DNA of 64,000 bases from DASVVT01 sp036386415 (GTDB taxonomy: Bacteria > Acidobacteriota > Blastocatellia > Pyrinomonadales > Pyrinomonadaceae): assembly GCA_036386415.1 (NCBI GenBank), contig DASVVT010000086.1:1-64000 (forward strand), written 5' to 3'. Position numbers and translations under genes: made by a program. The notes under the pieces were generated by a model. The model made no database searches. It worked only from the letters and a program-made list of their open reading frames with translations, and was not told the DNA's origin. Positions 19,901 through 27,768 of the stretch are shown here, one piece after another; within the stretch, counting starts at the first letter, position 1, and each line of letters begins with the position of its first letter.

Positions 19901-21792
19901 CCGGGCGGCAACGGCCCCGGGATAGTGGGATCGAAGGACCCGATTGTTATCGGGCCCTCCACATAGATATGAGCGGCAGTGATCGAAGTAAGACCGTCCT
20001 GAGTCGTCTCAGTGAGAGATTGAGAGGAGGTGGCTAGAGAGCCACCCTGAGTCGGAGCCGTGGGGGCAGCGAGTCCGTCATACAATTGTGTGCTAGGCAG
20101 GGAGGGGTTAAAGAAGCTGCCGTAGCCGAAGAAGGTGTCACTATCCTGGTAGCCGGTGGCCGACTGCCAGTAGACAATATCCTCCGGGGCAAAATTCCTG
20201 TATATCTGTAGGGGGTTTCTATCGAAGGTGCTAAAAGTCCGAATCCACTGCCAGGAATGAATCAATTCCTTGTAATCAGTTGGATCATCTTCGTAGCTCT
20301 CATTTCTGACGACCGCCACGTCCACATCTTGGGTGGACTCAGGAGCAATGCCTACCAGGTTACCCCCACCTTCTCCACCGCTGATGATTCCCCATCGCCA
20401 GTGGCTATGAACACACTCTGGACAACCCGGCTCGATATGGAAGAATTTGTTTAGATCAAAAGCCAGGTACGGCTCCTCAACCACCCCCTTATACGTCAGG
20501 TGAATATTATCCCACTGCTTTACAGGTTTGCCCCCGGTAATTATCCGGTCAGTTGTCTCAACATATAAGGGATTGGCTCTCTTAGCAAACCCATCCAAAT
20601 CAGAGAGCACCTCCGAGAGATAATCATTATCCCTGAAAAGTCCGGCTGTAGTATACGGGTTATTATCAATAGTGAGATGAAGGCGTTGCGGAATATTGAT
20701 GGACTTCAGGACGTCTCCTCCCCGGCCTAAGAATTTATACTTCACAATCGGCTTCCAGCGCGAACAGGGCAGCGACCCGCTCGGCTCGCACTGGTCGCCC
20801 GTCACCCTGTTATAAAACTCGTACCGTTGAGTGATATGCAGACAGCTCTCCGAGGTCGCAGGTATCCGGTCAACGACGTAGGTCGCCTCTACTACCAGCT
20901 TAGTGCCATCTTCCTTTACGTAATAGCTGACGAGGCGACTCCGCATCGGCGTGTCACTGCTATTCGGCTTAAGCTCCCCGCGCCCCTTTGGAAAGGCGCT
21001 CGTCTCCAGCGTGTAATATGGGACGCTGATCTTCTCTGCCATGAGGCGGTTATTCAGCTTGATATTACGCAGCACCAGCCCGTCATTTTCAGTCACTTCG
21101 GCCTGCATGCTCCAGTTGGCGTCCAGCCAGTGGCTTTGCACCGTCTGGGCGGGGGGACTGGCAATCACTGGCCTGTTACAGTTGCACTGGTTGTATACGG
21201 ATTCCGGCACCAGGTCACCGTTACCGACCTCGATTTTCCAGCACGCCGGGTCAAACAGGCTTCCATCCCAATAGTAGACGGGATACTCAATGGGATCGCT
21301 CACAGTTATACTTGTAATGCCATTGCCCGGAAATTTGACCAGCACCCCCTGGGGATAACCTTTGGCGTCGCGCGGCGGGTCGAGGTGTGCTGTATAGCCC
21401 CGATTGTCCGTCACTGTCTTCGCGCCAATTATCATCCACGCCACGTCGGCAACCGGCTGCGCGTACTCTATCACCAGCCGCTTCTCAAAATTCGAACACT
21501 GGGAAGTGCCCCCGTGCTCCCAGCCTATCCCGTGATCAACCGTGGCCGGCATGCAACCTTTACACGTTGCGGTTAAGGCATTGTCCGTGTAGCAGTACGT
21601 ATCCCCGGCAGGTGATGTGCAATACTGGTTAAATCGCCAGGTTATGTCTCCGTACAAGCCGCTGAACCCGACGCAACGACGCATCGCGCTACCATCGCAG
21701 GATGAAGTTTGGGGCTGCGCCACCGAAGCAAGAGATAACAGAACCACGGCGGCAAAAATGACGGGGGCAATTTTTTTTAGTCTCTTTTTCAT
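16906..21792 (-). CDS. large secreted protein with DUF11 and tandem Ig-like domains
   Basis: 1628 aa from the ATG at 21792, directly before MKKRLKKIAPVIFAAVVL, with AAGGA upstream. The frame is open 36 codons further, but those codons lack a signal. The signal peptide ends about 29 (VAQPQ). A unique N-terminal region (about 30-760) has many Cys early (CKGC, CNCNRP). Next come a DUF11-type domain (about 770-870, LTYTLNVTNNGPQTATGV) and four tandem Ig-like repeats of about 93 aa (about 890-1260). Each repeat has a version of SDGxIxKVDFYADGxLIG and ends AVATDNxG. Two further beta domains end the protein. Probably a surface or matrix protein; no enzyme motif seen. Confidence 0.82.
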   Translation of the reverse strand: MKKRLKKIAPVIFAAVVLLSLASVAQPQTSSCDGSAMRRCVGFSGLYGDITWRFNQYCTSPAGDTYCYTDNALTATCKGCMPATVDHGIGWEHGGTSQCSNFEKRLVIEYAQPVADVAWMIIGAKTVTDNRGYTAHLDPPRDAKGYPQGVLVKFPGNGITSITVSDPIEYPVYYWDGSLFDPACWKIEVGNGDLVPESVYNQCNCNRPVIASPPAQTVQSHWLDANWSMQAEVTENDGLVLRNIKLNNRLMAEKISVPYYTLETSAFPKGRGELKPNSSDTPMRSRLVSYYVKEDGTKLVVEATYVVDRIPATSESCLHITQRYEFYNRVTGDQCEPSGSLPCSRWKPIVKYKFLGRGGDVLKSINIPQRLHLTIDNNPYTTAGLFRDNDYLSEVLSDLDGFAKRANPLYVETTDRIITGGKPVKQWDNIHLTYKGVVEEPYLAFDLNKFFHIEPGCPECVHSHWRWGIISGGEGGGNLVGIAPESTQDVDVAVVRNESYEDDPTDYKELIHSWQWIRTFSTFDRNPLQIYRNFAPEDIVYWQSATGYQDSDTFFGYGSFFNPSLPSTQLYDGLAAPTAPTQGGSLATSSQSLTETTQDGLTSITAAHIYVEGPITIGSFDPTIPGPLPPGYTPYNNLSYDIKTEAESSGPYTLTFSVPSVSDQTIFDNLRVFHLEQDPYDPAQVMWVDRTVLPPDSQAPDFANKTLNAKANTLGQYVVGSLTQPQPPNTAAADIAISSSDSPDPVVAGSNLTYTLNVTNNGPQTATGVVFSDALSPGVKFSTATGSQGNCVEVDGTVVCKLGTIAAGASATVTITIKPLEGETRLPPEGKVITSTAFAKAQELDSNQANNTAIENSTVLPDPNEAPTVRITSPTSGVLLVGPVSIPINATASDSDGNINKVDFYADGNLVGTGIVAGSNQYNIVWNDAPFGNHSLVAVATDNVGKIKVSEAVNVIVNGGAAVSITSPANWSVFNRPANLTITANASYSSGSISKTEFYADGFLMGVGTVTGVDQYRFTWNDAPAGKHTLTVVATDNSGVATTASPVNITVNDPPYIGLISPAGGTNVSAPVTLTANASDGDGGISKVDFYANGALIGSSSTIGANLFNFVWNNPVLGSYSLTAVATDNFGAVATSSPVNITISNAAPTVSMVSPAGGAQYTAPASVTMTATASDSDGSIGRVDFFANEYRIGTGTAPAGSNQYSFTWANVGRGSYTLKAVATDNSGATKISGVVNITVSSPALLVTGSTTLNSSDSAVKSRLEAMKYTVTVKDGASATSTDANGKALVVISSTVTPTSVGTKFRTVNVPVVLWESGLYSDMGMTAKNTSNFGTTASQTQLTITNGAHPLAGGLSGTVTVVTASATLSWGKPNTSAASVATQVGDATRAAIFGYEKGAAMPGLAAPARRVGLFMHDNTAASFNNNGWALFDAAIRWAGGTALLSGSKAATPTGAPLNLTAEGFSDWSHWGFGGPAIFNHQNGITQQISNYSLTGTTSPTWFADCPTAFSWTNGTPTLSVSSTTTGVNVGGAPGNGFEFTVPADTNLKTLKLYVGVWYAQGKLEAILSDGSAPSFVDTSMNNNAGASSALYTIQYRAATGGQTLKIRYTVLNTYFLPYGNVAMEAATLR

Positions 21793-21993
21793 GAGGATTC
21801 CTTTTAGCTTCCCAGGAGATGATCCTTGAACAAAATTTTGGCTACCGGGCAGCCCTTGAGGTTGCACTGAACTCGATAGACTTTGGCTCCAGTTCAGCAA
21901 ATATAGACAGCCTATCCAGCACCGTTAATACTGTCTGGGGAGTGCTTCGGAGCGTCGTGCTTGAAGGAGTTGTTGTTAGGCGGCGCTATCTCT

Positions 21994-22395
21994 CTATATC
22001 TCGCCACGTACGATCAGCGATGAGGTCAAGGAGATGAACGCTGTTGTCATCAGCAATAGCCGTAACCAGACGAAGCTTATGTCTTGATAACCCGGAGTAA
22101 TAAAGGCACTGAGGAACAAGAGTACTAGAAACAGACTACCAAGTATTATCATCGCGCGTCCCCAGAAGGGTCTCTGTAAAACGGCGTGTAGATACGCCCC
22201 GGCAGTTACCATCAAGCTTGGGCATACCAATAATAGCAGGGCTACGGCGAAAGCTTGAGACAACGGATATTCATCGCCCAAGCGTTTCGCTGCCTCATAA
22301 TCTTTAACAAGCATGTACACGGCGACTAGAAACCCTAATAATCCTGTCATTACTCCGCAGCCTAGCTCGAATTTTCGCCCAAGAGTCATCAGCAT
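21994..22395 (-). CDS. four-helix integral membrane protein, unknown
   Basis: 133 aa with four hydrophobic segments (about 14-30, 46-68, 78-97, 107-126) and little else. AGGAAG precedes the start; the third-codon ATG at 22389 has better spacing to it. No family recognised. It is upstream of the 1628-aa protein gene on the same strand, with about 200 bp between. Confidence 0.55.
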   Translation of the reverse strand: MLMTLGRKFELGCGVMTGLLGFLVAVYMLVKDYEAAKRLGDEYPLSQAFAVALLLLVCPSLMVTAGAYLHAVLQRPFWGRAMIILGSLFLVLLFLSAFITPGYQDISFVWLRLLLMTTAFISLTSSLIVRGEI

Positions 22396-22843
22396 ACTTC
22401 CTGACGGTATCCCACCGATTGTGCTCTGGAAGAGACGCCTCGCACTCTGTTACATAAAACAACTATATTTGCTTCACGAACGAAGATAAACTGCGGCAGA
22501 AGAAATCTGCATCAATGATTTGTGACTTGAAAGCTAATCGACGGCGCGAGGCAAGAACGCGTGAGCGCTCGCAAACGAAGATCTGAGCGCGGACATACTA
22601 AAGTCATATCCTTTGTATGTCAAGCGAAGGAGGTTTGAAGAAATCGGCGGCGAGAATATCGCTCGCATAATATATATTCCATCGGCAGAAAAATTTTCAT
22701 CGAAAGAGTATAGTGTAGCGCTACGAGTAACGCTAACCGTTCCAGGGCATGTGTCTGGATAAATATGATCCCCGGTCTGCTTTAGCGCCGAGTAAAAAAT
22801 TTTTCTCCGATCTAAGAGCTGAAGGAAACATTTGGAGGAAGAG
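22396..22843. other. divergent intergenic region
   Basis: 448 bp between the membrane protein (minus) and doxX (plus). It is AT-richer than its surroundings. It holds the palindrome GTAGCGCTAC (22715-22724) inside a TAGCGCTA/TAACGCTA direct repeat with a 12-bp period, about 120 bp before doxX. This is a possible operator. No gene is supported. Confidence 0.45.
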
Positions 22844-23251
22844 ATGGCTAACCTGAGTACAATCTATATCACCTGGGCACCCCGCTTGCTCAGCGTCTTG
22901 CGAATCGTCACAGGGTTTCTTTTTATGTTGCACGGCGCGCAGAAACTCTTCGGCTTCCCTGCTCCCATGCCGGGCGGCGGGCCACCACTGATGTCTCTGT
23001 TCGGTGTGAGCGGCATACTGGAATTCTTCGGCGGGCTACTTGTCCTCCTTGGACTCTTTACACGCCCCGTCGCGTTTATCCTTGCGGGCGAGATGGCCGT
23101 CGCCTACTTCATGGCGCACGCGCCGGGAGGATTCTGGCCGCACTTGAATAAGGGCGAACCGGCTGTGCTCTTCTGTTTCATTTTCCTGTACCTGGCAGCG
23201 GCGGGAGGAGGCCCCTGGAGCTTGGACAGTCTTCTGCGACGCAGGACTTAA
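22844..23251 (+). CDS. DoxX-family membrane protein
   Basis: 135 aa from the ATG at 22844, with GGAGGAA immediately upstream deciding this start. It has four transmembrane helices. The family signature is in the first helix region (LRIVTGFLFMLHGAQKLFGFP) and GVSGILEFFGGLLVLLGLFTRP. DoxX proteins are inner-membrane proteins linked to redox and thiosulfate metabolism in some organisms; the role here is unknown. An extradiol dioxygenase gene follows after 54 nt, likely cotranscribed. Confidence 0.9.
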   Translation: MANLSTIYITWAPRLLSVLRIVTGFLFMLHGAQKLFGFPAPMPGGGPPLMSLFGVSGILEFFGGLLVLLGLFTRPVAFILAGEMAVAYFMAHAPGGFWPHLNKGEPAVLFCFIFLYLAAAGGGPWSLDSLLRRRT

Positions 23252-23305
23252 CAGATCGGACGGCGTTGGCTTCAATGAACTATTGAACTTGAAGAGAGTG
23301 TTTCT

Positions 23306-24085
23306 ATGACCAGACCAATGCCAGCCATCTTCTTCGGGCACGGCAACCCTATGAACGCTCTGGCGAGCAACCTGTGGACTGAAGGGTGGGCTGCCATCGG
23401 AGCCTCTATCCCGCGCCCTTCCGCCGTGCTCTCTATCTCCGCGCACTGGTACCTGCCGGCCACCCTTGTCAGTGCGATGGCTTCTCCAAGGACGATCCAT
23501 GACTTCGGCAGCTTTCCGCGAGAGTTGTACGAGGTGTTGTATCCTGCGCCCGGCGACCCTCAGCTTGCCGCTCGTGTTCAATCTCTGCTCGCGCCCGTCC
23601 ACGTCGATCTGGATCACAGTTGGGGGCTGGATCATGGAACGTGGTCTGTGCTCTGTCACGTCTTCCCGGATGCGGACGTGCCAGTGGTGCAGCTCAGCAT
23701 AGACGAGACGCAACCGGCCAGCTTTCACTACGAGACGGGGCGGCGACTGGCGCAGCTACGCGATGAGGGTGTGCTCGTCATTGGAAGCGGCAACCTCGTC
23801 CACAATCTGCACGCCTATGCATGGGGGCGTCATCCGGTTGAGCCGCTTAACTGGGCTGTTCGTTTTGAAGCGATGGCAAAAGAGCTATTGCTTGAAGGAG
23901 ACCATGAACCGCTCGTCAACTATGAAGCTTTAGGTCGTGATGCGCAATTATCCGCGCCGACCCCGGATCATTACCTGCCGCTGCTCTATGTGCTCGCGCT
24001 TCGCAGAGAAACGGACGAGGTGAGTTTCCCCGTCGAAGGGTTCGACGGCGGCTCGATCTCCATGCTCACGGTTCAAGTCGGATGA
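23306..24085 (+). CDS. LigB-type extradiol dioxygenase (4,5-DOPA dioxygenase/YgiD-like)
   Basis: 259 aa. Non-heme iron ring-opening dioxygenase of the class III family. Motifs: FFGHGNPMNAL near the N-terminus, LSISAHWYLPATLVS, DHSWGLDHGTWSVLCHVFPDADVPVVQLS, and GSGNLVHNLHAYAWG. These supply the expected His ligands. Length fits YgiD/DODA proteins, which open catechol rings such as DOPA. The natural substrate is unknown. It follows doxX closely. Confidence 0.9.
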   Translation: MTRPMPAIFFGHGNPMNALASNLWTEGWAAIGASIPRPSAVLSISAHWYLPATLVSAMASPRTIHDFGSFPRELYEVLYPAPGDPQLAARVQSLLAPVHVDLDHSWGLDHGTWSVLCHVFPDADVPVVQLSIDETQPASFHYETGRRLAQLRDEGVLVIGSGNLVHNLHAYAWGRHPVEPLNWAVRFEAMAKELLLEGDHEPLVNYEALGRDAQLSAPTPDHYLPLLYVLALRRETDEVSFPVEGFDGGSISMLTVQVG

Positions 24086-24119
24086 TCGCTCTCAGCGCGT
24101 GACGACAAAGGGGCGGTTT

Positions 24120-24203
24120 AAACGCGAAGGACGCAAAGGTTTTCGCAAAGGAGTTGATTCTTCACGCCCTGTGCGTCTGCACTTCGCGCCCTTTGCGTTT
24201 AGA
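24120..24203. repeat. inverted repeat of the GCAAAGGACG family
   Basis: Imperfect arms built from AAACGCGAAGGACGCAAAGG and GCGCCCTTTGCGTTTAGA. It lies between the convergent dioxygenase gene and the HTH protein gene. Confidence 0.65.
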
Positions 24204-24219
24204 TCTCAACTCACCGCAT

Positions 24220-24801
24220 CTACGATGCTTGCGAGGCATCGCGCATGACGAGATCGAAGGTTCCCGGAGCGACCTTGCGAAATCGCCCGTTGCGGTTAAG
24301 CGAGACGGCGATGCTGATGGTGGGATTGTGTCCTGTGAAATTGAAGCCGCCTTCGAGCAGGCGATTGTATATCTCGTTGACGTGCAGCGGTGCGCCCGCC
24401 TCTCTGAGCAGCATGGTGGTGGCCTGCGGGATGGTGCGATCCATAAAGCGGTCGCTCTTGACTTCCACATCTCCGCGCACAGGCGGAATAGTATGACGCG
24501 GTGTGACGACTCGCTGCGCCTGCCCACCGGCTCGCGTCTGGTCATGCCTCATCGCCGCTTCAATCTCGGCATCCGTAGGCGAGACGGGGCTCGGAGCAGT
24601 ATTGGAGCTTAAGACGGACGTCAACAGGCGAAAGATGGCGGCCTCCGTCTGACCGGCGAGCGTATCCATCTCCGCCAACTCGGCGCGCACAGTATCGGCC
24701 TCGGCCTCTAACTCAGCGAGCCGCGCAGAGAGCCGCATACGCGCCGCACGCGCCTGGCGCAAGCTCTGTTCGAGCGTCGAAATCAGGTTTTCGTTAGCCA
24801 T
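24220..24801 (-). CDS. coiled-coil protein with HARE-HTH-like winged helix
   Basis: 193 aa. The N-terminal coiled coil (about 8-65) is Ala/Leu/Glu/Arg-rich, followed by a Pro/Ser linker (about 70-110). The C-terminal winged-helix-like domain (about 120-190) reads ATTMLLREAGAPLHVNEIYN, then HNPTISIAVSLNRNGRFRK. This resembles the HARE-HTH domain of ASXL and some restriction or chromatin proteins. A DNA-binding or DNA-modification-reading role is possible but unproven. GGAGATGG lies just before the ATG, between it and a 31-bp-armed palindrome. Confidence 0.72.
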   Translation of the reverse strand: MANENLISTLEQSLRQARAARMRLSARLAELEAEADTVRAELAEMDTLAGQTEAAIFRLLTSVLSSNTAPSPVSPTDAEIEAAMRHDQTRAGGQAQRVVTPRHTIPPVRGDVEVKSDRFMDRTIPQATTMLLREAGAPLHVNEIYNRLLEGGFNFTGHNPTISIAVSLNRNGRFRKVAPGTFDLVMRDASQAS

Positions 24802-24809
24802 CCATCTCC

Positions 24810-24923
24810 ATTGCGGAATGCGGATTTCGGATTGCGGATTAGCGCTTCAGGGTTTTGAATCTAAAATCTGAAATTGAAATCTCAAATCTTTCAATCCGCA
24901 ATCCGAAATCCGCATTCCGCAAT
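24810..24923. repeat. long palindrome with perfect 31-bp arms
   Basis: The left arm (24810-24840) begins ATTGCGGAATGCGGATTTCG. Its exact 31-nt reverse complement lies at 24893-24923. The arms consist of degenerate 7-8 nt units (TGCGGAT, TTCGGAT, TGCGGAA). The 52-nt centre is AT-rich with AATCT/AATCTGAAAT units. It fills the gap between the prenyl synthase stop (24928) and the HTH gene start (24801). Confidence 0.9.
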
Positions 24924-24927
24924 CTCC

Positions 24928-25947
24928 TCATCTATCGCGCTCGATGATGTAGGTCGGGATCGAGCGCAGCGCGTCGCTGTATTCCGAGTCGGGAAGAAGG
25001 TCTAAAGCGTTTCGCGCCGCCTCAGCATACTCGTAGGCGCGCCTCCGCGCACGCTCAAGCGCGCCCGCCCGCTCGACCGAGCGAAGCAGGCTGGCACGCG
25101 ACACTTCGCTGTAGCTTCCTTCCCGCATGACTGTCTGCACGTCCCTTCTCATCGACGGATCTTTTTGCAGCAGTAAGATGAGGGGCAGCGTCAGCTTCCC
25201 TTCGAGAAGATCAACGCCCGCCGCTTTGCCCAGCACCTCATCACTGGCCGTGAAATCCAGCAGGTCGTCGATCAATTGAAACGCCGTTCCCAGGTTCATG
25301 CCGTACTCTCTGAGCGCAAGCTGTCTCTCGGCATCGGCTCCGCCCAGGATCGCGCCGATCTCGCAGCAGGCGCTAAAGAGGAAGGCCGTCTTCCGTTGCA
25401 GGACATCAAAATACTGTGCTTCGGAGATGTCCGTGCGTCCGAGCAGGGTGAGCTGTAAGAGCTCGCCCTCGGTCATCTTTCGCGTCACGGCGGTCAGGAT
25501 GTCCAGGATCGGCAGAGAGCGTTCGGCCAGGCTGGTTTCAAAGGCGGACATGTAGAGCCAGTCGCCCATCAGGACGGCGGTCTGATTGCCGAAGCGCGAA
25601 TTGATCGAAGGGCGATTGCGGCGCGTCTCCGCGTTATCGATGATGTCGTCGTGCACCAGCGTCGCCGTGTGCAGAAACTCCATGACGGCGGCCATGCGTA
25701 TGGTGTTGTATTTCGCCGCGTCGCCGCCGACCGCATAGTCTGAGAGGATCAAGAGCGCCGGGCGCACACGCTTGCCGCCCGAAGCGCGCAGGTAATCGCC
25801 CAGGTACGCGATGACCTGTATGTTGGAGCGCGCCTGCCGCTCAAACTCCGCTTCGACCAGATTAAGCTCCGAAGCGATGAGACTGAAGATGCGCCGCGCC
25901 GTCAACTGCGGCTCTTCAATGGCGGCTGTGTGACTTGACGTTTGCAT
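24928..25947 (-). CDS. trans-polyprenyl diphosphate synthase
   Basis: 339 aa. Condenses IPP units onto an allylic diphosphate to make the long prenyl chain of quinones, in the cytoplasm. Both Asp-rich motifs are present: LVHDDIIDNAETRR (first) and FQLIDDLLDFT (second). GGKRVRPALLIL binds substrate. Length and motifs match octa-/nona-prenyl diphosphate synthases (IspB/HepT type); chain length cannot be read off. No Shine-Dalgarno sequence precedes the ATG; a repeat lies 14 nt upstream. It is downstream of yajQ. Confidence 0.92.
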   Translation of the reverse strand: MQTSSHTAAIEEPQLTARRIFSLIASELNLVEAEFERQARSNIQVIAYLGDYLRASGGKRVRPALLILSDYAVGGDAAKYNTIRMAAVMEFLHTATLVHDDIIDNAETRRNRPSINSRFGNQTAVLMGDWLYMSAFETSLAERSLPILDILTAVTRKMTEGELLQLTLLGRTDISEAQYFDVLQRKTAFLFSACCEIGAILGGADAERQLALREYGMNLGTAFQLIDDLLDFTASDEVLGKAAGVDLLEGKLTLPLILLLQKDPSMRRDVQTVMREGSYSEVSRASLLRSVERAGALERARRRAYEYAEAARNALDLLPDSEYSDALRSIPTYIIERDR

Positions 25948-25961
25948 AAGAGAGAGATGGT

Positions 25962-26026
25962 AGATGTCAGATGCTAGATGCTAGTAAAATCAAGAACTGA
26001 CATCTAACATCTAGCATCTGACATCT
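25962..26026. repeat. inverted repeat, AGATGTCAGATGCTAG family
   Basis: The left arm AGATGTCAGATGCTAGATG is matched by its reverse complement in the right arm, for about 19 bp, with more imperfect pairing inside. It fills most of the gap between the yajQ stop (26031) and the prenyl synthase start (25947). Confidence 0.8.
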
Positions 26027-26030
26027 GCTT

Positions 26031-26528
26031 TCAGTTCGAACGATAGTTTGTAAACTGCATGTCGATGCCAAAATCCCTGGCCTTGAGTTTCGCGATCACG
26101 TCCTGCAAGGTGTCGCGATCACGGCCTGTGATGCGCACAATGTCGCCCTGAATGGCGGCCTGCACCTTCGCTTTCGTGTCTTTAATGAACTTGACGATCT
26201 CCTTAGCCTTCTCCTGCGGAATGCCCTGCTGTATGGAGACATGTTGGCGAAGTGTGCCGCCCGCCGCCGGTTCGGCCTTCCCGTAGCTCAAGGCTTTGAG
26301 CGGAACGCTGCGGCGCACCAATTTTTGTTGTAGGATGTCGTTCATGTTGCGCAGCCGCGTCTCATCTTCGGCAGTTAATACCAGTTCCTCTTTTTCGAGC
26401 GTGACGGCGGCCGAGCTGCCCTTGAAGTCAAACCTCTGCTGTACTTCTTTCATCGTCTGGTTGATCGCATTGCTGATTTCAGCACGATCAACCTGCGAGA
26501 CGATGTCGAATGAATTTTGCTGAGCCAT
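26031..26528 (-). CDS. YajQ-family nucleotide-binding protein
   Basis: 165 aa, normal for the family. Two ferredoxin-like halves are typical: the N-terminus FDIVSQVDRAEISNAINQTM, then RFDFKGS, LTAEDETRLRNMNDILQQKL, and a C-terminal half ending DFGIDMQFTNYRSN. Some homologues bind cyclic di-GMP and influence transcription; others are known only as tRNA or nucleotide binders. It is upstream of the prenyl synthase on the same strand. Confident family call; function here unknown. Confidence 0.92.
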   Translation of the reverse strand: MAQQNSFDIVSQVDRAEISNAINQTMKEVQQRFDFKGSSAAVTLEKEELVLTAEDETRLRNMNDILQQKLVRRSVPLKALSYGKAEPAAGGTLRQHVSIQQGIPQEKAKEIVKFIKDTKAKVQAAIQGDIVRITGRDRDTLQDVIAKLKARDFGIDMQFTNYRSN

Positions 26529-26790
26529 AAGAGTCCGTAAACGCCCTGCGCCCCCCGCTTGAATCCTCCCACAAAGCTAACGCGCTCTCTTCCTGAAATC
26601 ATATCGAAGCATTGAATCTCTTTTCAGAAAAAGCGCGCGCCCCTTGTCGAACCGGATCGAGCATAACATCAAACGGAGCGATGGCGAAAGCTTCTCTTTC
26701 CTCCTCAATGAGTGAATTTGAAATTATGAGCCGATCATGAGCAGCGCTTTAATTTGAAACTGTCCCGATACCCCTTCCCTCTTTCTTCAG

Positions 26791-27633
26791 CTACGCGCGA
26801 CCTACGTCGGGCTGCTGTAGCGGCGGCGGCGGCTGCTCTGCGCATGCCTGTTCAAGATTGAAGAACCGCATGAAGTTGCCGGTCGTGACGCGTCCCATCT
26901 CCTCTAACTCCATGCCGCGTAGTTCTGCGAGGCAACGCGCGACCTCTACCACGCGCGCGGGTTCGTTGCGCCGCCCGCGAAACGGCACGGGCGTGAGATA
27001 CGGGCAATCGGTCTCGATCAGCAGGCGATCCAACGGGACATGCTGCGCAATCTCGCGAAGATTTTCGGCCTTTTTAAATGTCACGTTGCCCGCAAACGAG
27101 ATCATGAAGCCAAGCGCCAGAACATGCTCGGCCATCTCCATCCCGCCTCCGAAGCAATGCATGATGCCGAAGGGCTCGTGCGCGCCCCATTCCCCACGCA
27201 GGATGCTCATCGTATCCTCATCCGCTTCGCGCGAGTGGATGATGACCGGCAGCGCGGCGCGGCGCGCCATCTGCAACTGTTTGACGAACACCCCCCGCTG
27301 CACTTCGCGCGGCGAATGATCGTAATGATAATCGAGCCCAATCTCGCCCCAAGCGATAACGCGCGAGCTGTTTCTTACTAATTGCCCGATACGCTCGGCG
27401 GCTCTCTCATCAAACAGCTTTGCGTCGTGCGGGTGCACACCCACCGCCGCATAAACGCCCGCGTAACTTTCGGCCACCGCGACCGCACGTTCCAAAGCCC
27501 CGCTGTGCGGATCGCCCGTCCCAACATTCAGAATCGCACGCACCCCGGCCTCTCCGGCACGCGCAATCACCTCGTCGCGGTCGCCATCGTACTCTTCACC
27601 ATCAATGTGCGCATGCGAATCGACGAAAAGCAT
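26791..27633 (-). CDS. tatD: TatD-family metal-dependent hydrolase (DNase)
   Basis: 280 aa from the ATG at 27633; a TTG two codons upstream is in frame. TIM-barrel nuclease. The metal ligands are in LFVDSHAHIDG, GEIGLDYHYDHSP, VIIHSREADEDT, GIMHCFGGG and LIETDCPYLTPVPFRG. Family members are 3'-5' DNases or tRNA-processing enzymes. The C-terminus (about 255-280) is Pro/Gln-rich and extends beyond the usual end. No Shine-Dalgarno sequence: the heptad-repeat hairpin ends about 4 nt before the start. It lies downstream of metG, a frequent neighbour pair. Confidence 0.92.
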   Translation of the reverse strand: MLFVDSHAHIDGEEYDGDRDEVIARAGEAGVRAILNVGTGDPHSGALERAVAVAESYAGVYAAVGVHPHDAKLFDERAAERIGQLVRNSSRVIAWGEIGLDYHYDHSPREVQRGVFVKQLQMARRAALPVIIHSREADEDTMSILRGEWGAHEPFGIMHCFGGGMEMAEHVLALGFMISFAGNVTFKKAENLREIAQHVPLDRLLIETDCPYLTPVPFRGRRNEPARVVEVARCLAELRGMELEEMGRVTTGNFMRFFNLEQACAEQPPPPLQQPDVGRA

Positions 27634-27637
27634 AAGC

Positions 27638-27764
27638 AAGTAGACAGTAGTCAGTAGTCAGTAGCCAGTAGAAAAGAAAGAAGTATCGCATCGTCAAGGT
27701 ATCAGCGACAGCAGCAGCCACGCGAAGCGTCTACTGGCTACTGGCTACTGTCTACTGTCTACTT
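27638..27764. repeat. intergenic inverted repeat, AGTAGTC heptad family, copy 2
   Basis: Left arm starts AAGTAGACAGTAGTCAGTAG; right arm ends ACTGTCTACTGTCTACTT. Each arm is about 35 nt. It fills the whole gap between the metG stop (27769) and the tatD ATG (27633). Confidence 0.85.
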
Positions 27765-27768
27765 CCAT

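Noticed and set aside
20827..21576. 249-codon plus-strand open frame inside the 1628-aa gene
   Set aside because: Antisense shadow with no ribosome site or recognisable domain.
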